Of a DNA stretch of 64,000 nt, positions 43,801-52,527 are shown piece after piece. Positions within the stretch are counted from its first letter, which is position 1; each line of letters begins with the position of its first letter. The notes beneath the pieces were generated by a model that was not told the DNA's origin, did not search any database, and saw nothing but the letters and a program-made list of their open reading frames with translations. The DNA is taken from assembly GCA_036567785.1 (NCBI GenBank), contig DATCTV010000002.1, positions 87,038-151,037 on the forward strand, given 5' to 3'. A program made the translations under genes and the position numbers. Source of the DNA: Desulfomonilia bacterium (GTDB taxonomy: Bacteria; Desulfobacterota; Desulfomonilia; UBA1062).

Positions 43801-43840
43801 ACCGGGAGCTTACAGGACCACACTGCCTGTAAGCCACGGT
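43801..43840. terminator. Bidirectional hairpin between convergent genes
   Basis: A 9-bp stem (GCTTACAGG / CCTGTAAGC, 43808-43816 with 43826-43834) is extended by an outer ACCG/CGGT pairing (43801-43804, 43837-43840). It sits between the stop of the gene ending at 43796 and that of pagL at 43849. T-runs are short, so the termination strength is uncertain. Confidence 0.6.
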
Positions 43841-43848
43841 TTGTCTAA

Positions 43849-44340
43849 TCAGAAAAGGTAGCCTATCTGGAGGGTAATGAAATTTTCACCGTAATTCGGC
43901 ATTTCAGTCCAATCGAAAATTCCATCACCGTTGGAGAAATGCCTGTAACCGAGAGATATATCAGCTTTATTTATCTTCATGCCCACGGCAAACCGGAATG
44001 AAAATTGAAGATGTGTACCCAGGTTGTCGGTAAGCTCTGTAATGTAGGCCCCACCCGGTTCGAAACAGAAATATGTATTCTCAGGCAGGTTCAACAATAT
44101 CCCCAGGGCAAGGGCAAATGCATCATTGCGGTTGTCGCCGCTCCAGGCGCCGATCGTGCCTTTGTAATAAAGGTTAAGCGCAGGTATCAGGGATGAATCC
44201 ATCTGATAGCTGACAAACATGGTCTGGGAATCGGATGAACGGAAAAACCCCTGGCCTCCTTCAAGGAATACACCGTCAGCATATGCAGGTACAGATGTGC
44301 AGATGAATACAGGAATAAGGATTATCAGCCAGTTTTTCAT
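43849..44340 (-). CDS. pagL: Lipid A 3-O-deacylase PagL-like
   Basis: 163 residues. A Sec signal peptide (cleavage near AYADG) precedes an outer-membrane barrel ending in GYLF. The catalytic triad known from PagL is in place: His134 and Ser136 in YRHFSNGDG, and a Glu (about 152) in PNYGENF. PagL removes the 3-O acyl chain of lipid A in the outer leaflet, lowering its inflammatory potential and altering the membrane. A full-length signal and barrel argue that it is active. The AGGGGGGAAG stretch lies before the ATG at 44338-44340. Divergent from the GH4 gene. Confidence 0.72.
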   Translation of the reverse strand: MKNWLIILIPVFICTSVPAYADGVFLEGGQGFFRSSDSQTMFVSYQMDSSLIPALNLYYKGTIGAWSGDNRNDAFALALGILLNLPENTYFCFEPGGAYITELTDNLGTHLQFSFRFAVGMKINKADISLGYRHFSNGDGIFDWTEMPNYGENFITLQIGYLF

Positions 44341-44434
44341 TAAATCTTCCCCCCTTGAACAACATATTCATCATTCCTAAATCATTTTTTCAATAAGCTT
44401 GCAACTGGTTGATATCATTTTCTCTTAAGCAGTA

Positions 44435-44463
44435 TTGACATGAAAGCAGGTTTTTCCTATGGG
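44435..44463 (+). promoter_or_regulatory. Predicted promoter of the GH4-PfkB operon
   Basis: A consensus TTGACA at 44435-44440 is followed after 17 bp by TATGGG (44458-44463), a weak -10 box. The start would be near 44470, just before the palindrome at 44475-44495. A weak -10 would fit an activator-dependent promoter or may mean the call is wrong. Confidence 0.4.
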
Positions 44464-44474
44464 GTGGAATACCC

Positions 44475-44495
44475 TAATCCGGAAATTCCGGATTA
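44475..44495. promoter_or_regulatory. Palindromic operator candidate upstream of GH4
   Basis: Perfect 9-bp inverted repeat TAATCCGGA / TCCGGATTA around a 3-bp AAT spacer, just after the predicted start and just before the GH4 ribosome site. A dimeric repressor here could block transcription. Its sequence differs from the 12780 palindrome, so a different regulator is implied. Confidence 0.6.
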
Positions 44496-44510
44496 ATCCC
44501 AGGAGGAGTC

Positions 44511-45881
44511 ATGAAGATTGCAATTTTAGGAGGCGCGGGCCTCAGAACGCCTTTAATCATCAGATCGATGGTAAAAAGACAGAAAGAGCTGGGCCTTACC
44601 GAACTTTTTCTCATGGATACGGATGCCCGCCAGCTCGAGCTGACAGGTGCCATCACCGAAGAGCTTGAAAAGAACAGCTGCCTAGATTTCAAGATAGAAA
44701 GGACTACCGATGCTAAATCAGCTCTAGCCGGCGCAGACTATGTAATAATGACATTCAGGATAGGCGGCATGAAATCGCGCGTTGTCGATGAGAGGGTTGC
44801 TTTATCGCATGGAGTGCTCGGCCAGGAGACTACAGGCCCGGGCGGCTTTGCAATGGCCATGCGCTCCATACCTGTCGCCCTTAAATATGTAAAGCTCATG
44901 AAGGAAGTCTGCCCGGATGCCTGGCTTATCAATTTCAGCAATCCGTCCGGCATTGTAACGGAAGCAATCATAAACAAAGGGGGCTGGAAAAGGACGATAG
45001 GCATATGCGATGCACCTGAGATGATAAGAGGCTACGCTGCAATAGCGCTGGGAGCAAAGATGTCGGACGTACAGATGGAATATTTCGGGCTCAACCACCT
45101 GGGCTGGGCGCGAGCCATCTGGTATAAGGGTAAGAATCATGTCCCCGATTTCATTAAACTTATCAAAGAGGCTGGAGGCCTGCCTGGATTGCCTTTCTCT
45201 ACAGGTGTAATAGAGTCGCTTGGAATGATCCCCAATGAATATCTTTATTATTTCTATCATTCAAAAGAGGCCGTGGACAATATTCTGAAGGCCGGAAAGA
45301 CAAGGGGGGAGATGCTTGTCGAACAGAACGCGATCCTATCTTCCGACCTTGATAAATTGTTCAGGGCAGGTGACAGGGAAGGACTCGCAAAACGCTACAA
45401 GGCTTATATAGACATGAGGGGCGAGACCTATATGGCGAATGAAACCGGCGGCAGGTTCGAGGAGTTCAAGCTGGACCAGGAGAGTATAGACAACCTCACG
45501 GAAGAAGGCTATGCCGACGTGGCATTAGGTGCGATTGAGGCGCTCAGTGGAGGAAATCCCCGGGTAATGACTTTAAATGTGCCGAATGCAGGCGCAATTT
45601 ACGGTTTTCCCGAGACGGCAATCGTTGAGATTCCGGTGCTTGTGGGCACCGACAGCATCAGGCAGATAACAGTCGGAAACATACCTCTTGTATGCATGGG
45701 GCTAATGCAGTCGGTCAAATCATATGAACTCTATACTGTCGAAGCCGCGACCGAAGGCTCTTATATGAAGGCCGTGGCGGCGCTTACCGTTCACCCGCTT
45801 GTAAGGGACTACGCCCTGGCAAAATCCCTGGTGGACGGCTATGTCAAAAGTCATGGAGACCTTTTCCCCAGGCTTGATTAA
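44511..45881 (+). CDS. Glycoside hydrolase family 4 (NAD+/metal-dependent)
   Basis: 456 residues. GH4 enzymes use NAD+ and a divalent metal to cleave glycosides by an oxidation-elimination route. Seen: the Rossmann start KIAILGGAG, NFSNPSGIVTEA, the metal Cys in GICDAPEM and the metal His in FGLNHLGW. The residue after the Cys, Asp, departs from the Asn (6-phospho-glucosidases) or His (galactosidase/glucosidase types), so the substrate class is not predicted. AGGAGG precedes the ATG at 44511. PfkB kinase follows 11 bp on, and no PTS gene is present. Confidence 0.83.
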   Translation: MKIAILGGAGLRTPLIIRSMVKRQKELGLTELFLMDTDARQLELTGAITEELEKNSCLDFKIERTTDAKSALAGADYVIMTFRIGGMKSRVVDERVALSHGVLGQETTGPGGFAMAMRSIPVALKYVKLMKEVCPDAWLINFSNPSGIVTEAIINKGGWKRTIGICDAPEMIRGYAAIALGAKMSDVQMEYFGLNHLGWARAIWYKGKNHVPDFIKLIKEAGGLPGLPFSTGVIESLGMIPNEYLYYFYHSKEAVDNILKAGKTRGEMLVEQNAILSSDLDKLFRAGDREGLAKRYKAYIDMRGETYMANETGGRFEEFKLDQESIDNLTEEGYADVALGAIEALSGGNPRVMTLNVPNAGAIYGFPETAIVEIPVLVGTDSIRQITVGNIPLVCMGLMQSVKSYELYTVEAATEGSYMKAVAALTVHPLVRDYALAKSLVDGYVKSHGDLFPRLD

Positions 45882-45892
45882 AGGAACCTGTG

Positions 45893-46801
45893 ATGGGTTA
45901 CGATTATGACGTGCTGACAGGCGGGGATTACTGCATTGACTACATATTTACGGGTCTGCCTAAAATGCCCGAACCGGGCAGCGAGGTCCATGGCAGAAAA
46001 TTCGCAATCGAACCCGGTGAATCCTGCAACAGCGTCATCGCCATGCACCGACTTGGAATAAAGGTCGGCTGGGCAGCGGATTTCGGCACTGATGAATTCA
46101 GCAGAACGATCCTTGAAAAGCTCAATGACGAGGGCATTGATAACCGTCTTTTTTTCCATCATAAAAAGACTTATCAGCGCATTACAATATCGGCCTCGTT
46201 CTCACATGACAGGGCATTCATAACATACTATGACAAGGAACCCTATAAACTTCCCGCGCTTATAAAAAAACTGCCTTTCGTTTCGGCTAAAATCATGTTC
46301 ATCCCCGGCTTTTACACAGGTGCCCTTTTCCCGATCGCTTCCCTTCTCGTTAAAAAGAAAAAAATGCTGATCGTAATGGACGGGAACCATCCCAATTCAG
46401 AAACAATCGAAGTGCCTGCCGTCAGAAAAACTCTCGAGTCAATCGATATCGTACTGCCGAACGCAAAGGAAGCCTTAAAGATGTCAGGAAAAGATGATAT
46501 CCCTGCTGCCGCGAAAGAACTCGGCAGATTCTGCCCCCTGGTTATAGTCAAAGACGGTGCAAACGGTTCATGGGCCTGCAACAACGGGAAGATAATCCAT
46601 GTTCCGGGCATAAAGGTAAACCCGATTGATACTACCGGTGCGGGAGACAACTATAATGCAGGATTTCTAAGGGCATACCTTGACGCCAGGGACCTTGCCG
46701 AATGCCTCAAATGGGGAAACATATCCGGCGGGCTTTCCACCGAAGCCCTGGGCGGCCCGGGCAGGAAAATCACCGTCGAGGATATCAAAAAACATCTCTA
46801 G
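45893..46801 (+). CDS. PfkB-family carbohydrate kinase
   Basis: 302 residues from the ATG at 45893 (a GTG one codon earlier is possible). It phosphorylates a sugar or nucleoside with ATP. Signature: DTTGAGDNYNAGF (anion hole and catalytic Asp) near 245, and a front GGDYCIDYIFTGLPKMP with the typical GxxxxD/GGxxxN substrate region. It starts 11 bp after the GH4 stop, so the two are co-transcribed. In the absence of a PTS, it could phosphorylate the monosaccharide released by GH4, or supply a phosphorylated substrate (inference). Confidence 0.82.
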   Translation: MGYDYDVLTGGDYCIDYIFTGLPKMPEPGSEVHGRKFAIEPGESCNSVIAMHRLGIKVGWAADFGTDEFSRTILEKLNDEGIDNRLFFHHKKTYQRITISASFSHDRAFITYYDKEPYKLPALIKKLPFVSAKIMFIPGFYTGALFPIASLLVKKKKMLIVMDGNHPNSETIEVPAVRKTLESIDIVLPNAKEALKMSGKDDIPAAAKELGRFCPLVIVKDGANGSWACNNGKIIHVPGIKVNPIDTTGAGDNYNAGFLRAYLDARDLAECLKWGNISGGLSTEALGGPGRKITVEDIKKHL

Positions 46802-46895
46802 GTAAGATCAGACAAAACTATTCATAATATCTAAACTTAAATAATCATTTGGTACATCAGGAGATTTATATCTTAGTCGTTATGCAGGGAAAAAA

Positions 46896-46970
46896 TGGAG
46901 GCGGCAACCGGATTTGAACCGGTGAATAACGATTTTGCAGACCGTCGCCTTACCACTTGGCTATGCCGCC
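46896..46970 (-). tRNA. tRNA-Cys (GCA)
   Basis: Reading the minus strand: acceptor GGCGGCA pairs with TGCCGCC, the anticodon loop is TCTGCAAAA with GCA, and the T-arm has GGTTCAAATCC. Discriminator U and an encoded CCA (46896-46898) follow. 75 nt with CCA. It stands in a 276-bp gap between PfkB and the 47078 gene. Confidence 0.95.
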
Positions 46971-47077
46971 GTCAGTGATTTTCTATACAAAGCGGACAGG
47001 CCAAAAGTCAAGCTCTAATACTGCCGAATATTTTACCGTCTTGACTAAAACTTAAAATAAATGGATTCATCATTCTC

Positions 47078-47542
47078 ATGAGAAAATTTCTTTTATTCCT
47101 TCTGCTGACTCTTTATCCTTTCTGCCTTTCGGCTGAGTCGGAAAACCCTGACAGCGGAACCGGGATTGAAGTAAAAAAAGAAAAAAACAAGGTCTATATT
47201 CAGGAAAGCGAGATATATCCTTATATGACGATTGAACAGGATCCCCCCATTGCAGCAAGGAGAGGTTTTATAAAGGGAGACATAAACGAGGCAAGCATCG
47301 AGGCTTCGATGAAGAAACTCGCAGCCGAATACAATCTGGCAGGCTGGATTAAGAAAACACCCGAAGGGACATTTCAGTTTCATCTGCAGGGTTTGCCCGA
47401 TAATGTAAAGGCGGCAATTGAAAAAATCCCGACATGCGACCCGGGAAGCAAGATAGAGGGTGTGGATTCAAAAGCCGCAGTTGTAACCAAATACATGAGG
47501 GGATTTAAAACAATCGAGGCCGAAAACCGGCAGGGAGACTGA
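47078..47542 (+). CDS. Exported acylphosphatase-like protein lacking the catalytic residues
   Basis: 154 residues. A Sec signal (MRKFLLFLLLTLYPFCLSAES) precedes a domain whose core, RRGFIKGDINEASIEASMKK, AGWIKKTPEGTF, FHLQGLPDNVKAAIEKI, follows the acylphosphatase fold. The catalytic Arg of the VQGVGFR loop and the Asn of GWVRN are not present (INEASIE, GWIKK), so a binding or structural role is likely. Its stop runs straight into the ATG of the next gene, a GPH symporter, so the two are translationally linked. The family call is by pattern and moderate. Confidence 0.5.
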   Translation: MRKFLLFLLLTLYPFCLSAESENPDSGTGIEVKKEKNKVYIQESEIYPYMTIEQDPPIAARRGFIKGDINEASIEASMKKLAAEYNLAGWIKKTPEGTFQFHLQGLPDNVKAAIEKIPTCDPGSKIEGVDSKAAVVTKYMRGFKTIEAENRQGD

Positions 47543-48859
47543 ATGGGACAACTGACCCTTAAACAGAAGATATCATACGCGACCGGCGGGCTAGCACTTA
47601 ATCTGGCGAATCTGGTCATCTCCCAGTGGCTCCTCAAGCTTTATGTCCCGAGCAAGGATACGGCCCTGGTAAACGCAGGCCTTTTCGCAGCAATATTCCT
47701 TATAGGCAGGGTCGTGGACGGGATAACCGAACCCATAGCCGGGTACTTGAGCGATCATTTCCGATCAAAACGCGGGCGCCGCATACCATTTATATTGGCT
47801 ATGACACTGCCGACCGCAATCGTGAGTTTCCTTCTCTGGGTGCCACCCTTCCCCCATCAGATGCACTGGCTCAATGCGGTCTGGGTCTTCACCCTTGTCC
47901 AGCTTTTCTTTATATGCTGGTCTCTGCTTGCAAATCCTTACATGGCGCTGCTACCCGAAATCACCTCTGATCTTAAGGAGCGTGTGAACATATCCACTAT
48001 GCAGGCGGTCTTCCTTATGCTCGGAACTCTTGTTTTCGGCGTAATGGGTCCGATAAAGGAAACCCTCGGGTGGATAGGAATCGGCATTATAACAGGCGCA
48101 ATAACTGTTATATCGTTCACGCCGACTCTGCTAACCATCGTGGAAAAGCCTTCGGATGCATCAGTTACTGCTCATGAGAAATTCAGCCCTGTAACAATTT
48201 TTCTCTGGGCAAAGACCACATTTACAAACAGGCCTTTCGTTTATCTGCTCACCGCCAACTCCTTTCTTTGGTTTGCGCTCAACATGGTCATCCTGCTCGT
48301 GCCATTCTGGACACAGTACGTACTCGGAAAGACCGACGCCGATGTGGTAAAGCTCATGGCGCCTTTCCTCGCCTCGAATATCGTGTTCTTCTTTATCATT
48401 AATTTCCTTTCAGTCTGGCTGGGAAAATTTGCCGCCTACTGCATTACTCTGGGCAGCGCATGTTTAACAATGGCTTCACTCACATTGGTCGGATTAATCC
48501 CCGGCGAGAAGATGCTGCAATCCCAGATATGCATGGCACTCATAGGCATACCGGTAGCCGGCATCATGATACTTCCGCCCGCACTTCTCTCGGATGTGAT
48601 TGATTATGACGAAACGCTCACCGGCAAGCGCAGAGAAGGCATCTATGTAGGCGTTCACGCAATCTTTCAGAAAATAGCAATTGGCATCTCAATCGCAACG
48701 GCTACATTCATGATGTATGCAGGCGGTTCCATGACTCCCACGGAAACAGGCCTCAAATGGATATCATTAAGCGCAGGCTTTTTCGCCTTTATAGCCCTCG
48801 GCATATTCATGGGGTATCCGATCAGGGAAAAGGATGGAAAAGCATATCTTAAAAGATAG
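47543..48859 (+). CDS. GPH-family sugar:cation symporter (second copy)
   Basis: 438 residues, about 12 helices. GPH features: GRVVDGITEPIAGYLSDHFR, SKRGRRIPFI, and PALLSDVIDYDETLTGKRREGIY in the late loop, which is typical for this family. It imports a glycoside or hexuronide with a cation. It directly abuts the acylphosphatase-like gene (stop then ATG) and follows the GH4-PfkB operon by 0.75 kb, so it probably supplies that operon with substrate (inference). Related to, but not highly similar to, the symporter at 24731. Confidence 0.82.
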   Translation: MGQLTLKQKISYATGGLALNLANLVISQWLLKLYVPSKDTALVNAGLFAAIFLIGRVVDGITEPIAGYLSDHFRSKRGRRIPFILAMTLPTAIVSFLLWVPPFPHQMHWLNAVWVFTLVQLFFICWSLLANPYMALLPEITSDLKERVNISTMQAVFLMLGTLVFGVMGPIKETLGWIGIGIITGAITVISFTPTLLTIVEKPSDASVTAHEKFSPVTIFLWAKTTFTNRPFVYLLTANSFLWFALNMVILLVPFWTQYVLGKTDADVVKLMAPFLASNIVFFFIINFLSVWLGKFAAYCITLGSACLTMASLTLVGLIPGEKMLQSQICMALIGIPVAGIMILPPALLSDVIDYDETLTGKRREGIYVGVHAIFQKIAIGISIATATFMMYAGGSMTPTETGLKWISLSAGFFAFIALGIFMGYPIREKDGKAYLKR

Positions 48860-48912
48860 GTAATAACGTCAGAAGTTGTGAAAATAATAAATATGGAAAA
48901 AGAGAGGAGACA

Positions 48913-49428
48913 ATGAAGATGAAATTAAAACAGACATTACTTTTTGGCTGCCTTATAACACTTGCTTGCTTGTTTGCAGAATCTGCGGCTTTGGCAGCGG
49001 ACAGCGAATTCACATTCAAGGGGGGGCTCGCCCGGGCGGATGAAAAGGGAGTACTTGAAATCTACAAGGAAACAACAGAGATACCTCTTATTACGAAAAC
49101 GGTTGATCCAGGTTATTATTTCGGTGCCATTGCCTATGCCAATAATGAAAACTCATGCAAATGCAAAGTGGTTATCCGCATACCCAAAACCAGTGATGTG
49201 AAAGTGAATGCAGACCAGGAAAATGCCAGGGTAAAATCAGAGATCGACTCATCCGGCTCCGATTATACGACAGTATCTTCTGACGAGGGGGCCTGCTCGA
49301 CCGTATATTATTCATTGATGCAGTTTGATGAAGGCGACCTGCCCGGAACCTATTCCATCGACATCTATATAGACAAGGTTCTCAAAAAACATTTTGATTT
49401 TAATGTGATTGCTCCACCAAAGAAATAA
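48913..49428 (+). CDS. Exported protein, function unknown
   Basis: 171 residues. Signal peptide ending at ALAAD, then an immunoglobulin-like beta pattern with no known motif. Three cysteines: NSCKCK and EGACS. GAGAGGAG precedes the ATG. The secreted, soluble form is probably periplasmic. It sits 53 bp behind the symporter and could be in the same unit, but nothing shows its role. Confidence 0.6.
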   Translation: MKMKLKQTLLFGCLITLACLFAESAALAADSEFTFKGGLARADEKGVLEIYKETTEIPLITKTVDPGYYFGAIAYANNENSCKCKVVIRIPKTSDVKVNADQENARVKSEIDSSGSDYTTVSSDEGACSTVYYSLMQFDEGDLPGTYSIDIYIDKVLKKHFDFNVIAPPKK

Positions 49429-49453
49429 TTTCTTTTCAAAGAGACATCCGGAA

Positions 49454-49804
49454 ATGAAAGATATTATCGCAAATCCGGAACTTGTTGCCTTCTGCGGGCT
49501 CTATTGCGGGGCATGCAAGAGATTCCTGAAAGGTAAATGCCCGGGTTGTCATGACAATGTAAAGGCCACATGGTGCGGCATAAGAAAATGCTGTATTGAA
49601 CATGAATATTCAAGCTGTGCGGATTGTGCTGACTTCGTCGATCCTCAGGACTGCAGAAAATTCAACAATTTTATATCTAAGATATTCGGACTCATATTCC
49701 GCTCCGACCGCCGCGCGTGCATAATTCAGATTAAAAACCTCGGACTGAAAGGCCATGCCGATGACATGGCCAGAAATAACAGACAGTCGATAATGAGAAA
49801 ATGA
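49454..49804 (+). CDS. DUF3795-like cysteine-rich protein
   Basis: 116 residues from the ATG at 49454; the reading frame continues 15 codons upstream over the end of the previous gene, which is unlikely to be coding. The front has the DUF3795 pattern: FCGLYCGACKRF, GKCPGCHD, CGIRKCC, YSSCADC and DCRKFNN, eleven cysteines in all. The family is thought to bind metal or a cluster, and its function is unknown. No signal peptide. Confidence 0.7.
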   Translation: MKDIIANPELVAFCGLYCGACKRFLKGKCPGCHDNVKATWCGIRKCCIEHEYSSCADCADFVDPQDCRKFNNFISKIFGLIFRSDRRACIIQIKNLGLKGHADDMARNNRQSIMRK

Positions 49805-49823
49805 TATTTTTCTTTTTTTTATT

Positions 49824-51239
49824 CTACTTAATTATCTCTTTAAACTCCGATTCCTCAGGCAGACGGTTATTTTGCACAATGAAGCGGTAGAGCGATGCCG
49901 ATTTCGTAGGCGTACGGTCGAATGTATTCCTGTCCACGCGATATAGCCCGAACTTTGGTGCAAAGCCCTTGGCCCATTCCCAGTTGTCTGTCAGGCTCCA
50001 GTAGGTGAATCCGAATATGGGGCAGCCTTTTTCTATAAGCCTGTGCACCCAAGCGAGGTGATCGAGGATGAATTTCGGGCGTCTGTCGTCCTTTGCATCG
50101 GCAAGCCCGTTCTCGGCAATCACAAGGGGCACGCCAGGATAGCGTTTTTCAACTTTTCTGCATATCCTGTATATGCCCTTGGGATAAATCTCCCAGTCCA
50201 TATCCGTAGCCGGGTATTTATCGCAGTTTTTCATCTCGAGCATACCGGGTTTGAACGGGTTGAATGATACAACCTGACGCGTGTAATAATTGATTCCTAT
50301 CCAGTCGAGTGTGTCTCTGGAATCCTCACTGAACCTTTTTATCCTTGGACCCGGAAACACTCCCACATCTATATTGCCGGTATGTATGGCGTCAAGGAAC
50401 GACCAGTTGAAAATTTTATCGAGCTGATGTGTTGCAAACCTGTCCAGGAAAAAGCCCTGCGCCTGATAGTCGAAGAAGAAATAGATCATTCCGACCTTTG
50501 GCACCCTGACCTTGTTTCCGTCTCTGACAGTCGCGTTTTCCTTTATGATTTTATAAGCCCTTGCATGAGCGCGGATCAGATTATGATAAATCTTGATTGA
50601 AAGCTTCTGGTCCTTTTTATTGGGCGGTATCTCACCCATGGCAAAGCCGTTCAGAGCATATATCTGGGCATCGATCATGGTGCTCCAGTAATCGACATAC
50701 CAGGCGAAGCGTATGGCGCATTCCTCGACGAACTCTTCCCAGCGCACCATGACAATATCACTTTCCCAGCCGCCTGCTTCAACGGCCCATCTGGGAAGTG
50801 TAAAATGCCAGAGGTTTAAAAAGACCGTGAAGCCCTTGTCTTTCATTGAGGCGAGCATCTTTTCATAGTGAGCCATTGCATCATCGTCAAATTCACCCAT
50901 GACAGGCTCCACCCTGCTCCACTCGATACCGATTCTGTGCGCGTTCTGACCGTCGGCCCGGGCTCGTGTAAAATCCTCCTCGTACCTGTTCCAGAAGTCG
51001 GCAGCCATAAGACATTTATCGCCGTTCTCTATCGGCGAGGGAACACCTGCCTCCCAATCGGCCCAGTCATTGTTCAGATTGCCGCCCTCATGCTGATAGG
51101 CATCTTCGCCTGTCGCCCACAGGAATCCTTCGGGAAATTTGAGACCGTAACTATAAATCTCTCCGGACTTCCCTGGCGTGCGGACATTGCCGTAAATGAC
51201 AATAAGAATAAAAAATACAATGACAATACCTGTTACCAT
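49824..51239 (-). CDS. Membrane-anchored GH1-like protein with altered acid/base residue
   Basis: 471 residues from the ATG at 51237-51239; the frame runs 28 codons further to a TTG with a non-membrane extension. One N-terminal helix (GIVIVFFILIVIY) leads to a GH1 domain: FPEGFLWATGEDAYQHEGG, LWHFTLPRW, the nucleophile Glu in VIAENG, and WSLTDNWEWAKGF. The usual TxNEP acid/base motif reads TMIDA: Glu to Asp (codon 50670-50672), Asn to Ile and Pro to Ala. GH1 proteins without the acid/base Glu are known (plant myrosinases, Gln), so it may use an activated aglycone or be a non-enzyme. No neighbour operon; divergent from pheA. Confidence 0.8.
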   Translation of the reverse strand: MVTGIVIVFFILIVIYGNVRTPGKSGEIYSYGLKFPEGFLWATGEDAYQHEGGNLNNDWADWEAGVPSPIENGDKCLMAADFWNRYEEDFTRARADGQNAHRIGIEWSRVEPVMGEFDDDAMAHYEKMLASMKDKGFTVFLNLWHFTLPRWAVEAGGWESDIVMVRWEEFVEECAIRFAWYVDYWSTMIDAQIYALNGFAMGEIPPNKKDQKLSIKIYHNLIRAHARAYKIIKENATVRDGNKVRVPKVGMIYFFFDYQAQGFFLDRFATHQLDKIFNWSFLDAIHTGNIDVGVFPGPRIKRFSEDSRDTLDWIGINYYTRQVVSFNPFKPGMLEMKNCDKYPATDMDWEIYPKGIYRICRKVEKRYPGVPLVIAENGLADAKDDRRPKFILDHLAWVHRLIEKGCPIFGFTYWSLTDNWEWAKGFAPKFGLYRVDRNTFDRTPTKSASLYRFIVQNNRLPEESEFKEIIK

Positions 51240-51450
51240 TATATTATCCCAATCACCCTTTAGCCGGAAATTTTGAATTTCATGAGTAACGATTACATCT
51301 ATATTTGCATCAACGCTAGCCAACGAATCATATCATGTCAATCAGGTATTACATCCTCACATGTTTTGCAGCATGAGTATAACTGCCATTGAAAACGGGC
51401 ATATCTTCTGATAGGGTTCAAGACTGTAAAATCTTACTAAGCGGGTTTTT

Positions 51451-52527
51451 ATGAACAAAGAGATGGACGAATTAAGAAGCTCGATAGATTTAATCGATAA
51501 CGATATCGCAAAACTTCTCTCAAAAAGGGCGGAACTTTCCCGGCAGGTTGGCAGGATCAAACATGAAAACGGGATCAAGACCTACTCGCCCGAAAGGGAA
51601 CGTGAAATAATCGACCGTCTGGAAACACTTATCGAACCCCCGCTTGAACGCGGCATGATAGAAGCGGTTTTTAACACAATATTCAGCGTTTCAAGGTCTC
51701 TTCAGGCCAGGACCAGAATCGCTTATCTGGGGCCTGTTGGAACTTACAGCCATGAGGCTGCGGTTTCTGTCTTCCCATACGATGCCGATCTTATACCGGA
51801 AACATCAATTGATCTTATAATTGAAGATGTGTGTGCCGAGAGGGTTGATCTGGGTATTGTCCCTGTTGAGAACTCAACCGAAGGGATCATCAATCAGACA
51901 TTGGATCTTATGGTTTCTTCAAGGCTCTTTGTTGTTAAAGAAATACTGCTTCCTATAAGACATTGCCTTATTTCAAAAACGGATATGGGCAATATCAGGA
52001 AGGTATATTCTCATCCCCAACCGTTTGCACAATGCAGGCTCTGGCTTAAAAAGAACCTGCCCGATGCTAAAACCATCGATACCGCAAGCACTTCCGAGGC
52101 TGCTCAGATTGCAGTGAATGAAAATAATTCGGCGGCTATAGCATCCATAAATTCAGCTAGAATCTATGGCCTTGATATTGTTGCCAGGAATATCAACGAC
52201 TATCATGACAATATCACCCGATTTTGGGTAATCTCCAAGAAGATGGCCGAACCGTTAACCAATGCAAAGACCTCGATAATAATGGCATTGGACAACACGC
52301 CAGGCGCCCTTTACAACGCCCTGGGCGTATTTTCATCACAAGGGATCAACCTGACCAAAATCCAGTCAAGGCCGTCAAGGAAAGGGCCCTGGGAATATCT
52401 TTTCTTTATAGATTTCATAGGAGGCCTCTCGGAAGAAAAGGTTGCCAGGGCACTGGAGAATCTTAAACCCTTTACAAAAGAAATTATCATACTGGGTTCT
52501 TATCCCGAAGAACGGGGTGATGATTGA
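51451..52527 (+). CDS. pheA: Bifunctional chorismate mutase / prephenate dehydratase
   Basis: 358 residues in the standard three-part layout: AroQ chorismate mutase (about 1-85, with LRSSIDLIDNDIAKLLSKR), prephenate dehydratase (about 90-265, RIAYLGPVGTYSHEAA, VPVENSTEGIINQT) and an ACT regulatory domain (about 275-350, MALDNTPGALYNALGVF). It converts chorismate to phenylpyruvate, and phenylalanine binding to the ACT part should inhibit it. The ATG at 51451 has only a weak GCGGG upstream. Overlaps hisC by 4 bp. First gene of pheA-hisC-aroA-cmk. Confidence 0.93.
   Translation: MNKEMDELRSSIDLIDNDIAKLLSKRAELSRQVGRIKHENGIKTYSPEREREIIDRLETLIEPPLERGMIEAVFNTIFSVSRSLQARTRIAYLGPVGTYSHEAAVSVFPYDADLIPETSIDLIIEDVCAERVDLGIVPVENSTEGIINQTLDLMVSSRLFVVKEILLPIRHCLISKTDMGNIRKVYSHPQPFAQCRLWLKKNLPDAKTIDTASTSEAAQIAVNENNSAAIASINSARIYGLDIVARNINDYHDNITRFWVISKKMAEPLTNAKTSIIMALDNTPGALYNALGVFSSQGINLTKIQSRPSRKGPWEYLFFIDFIGGLSEEKVARALENLKPFTKEIIILGSYPEERGDD

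Noticed and set aside
51240-51323. Longer start (TTG) for the GH1-like protein
   Set aside because: It adds 28 polar residues before the membrane helix without a ribosome site.
51324-51450. Attenuator or T-box upstream of pheA
   Set aside because: The gap is about 130 bp; I see no leader peptide rich in Phe, no T-box sequence and no terminator stem.
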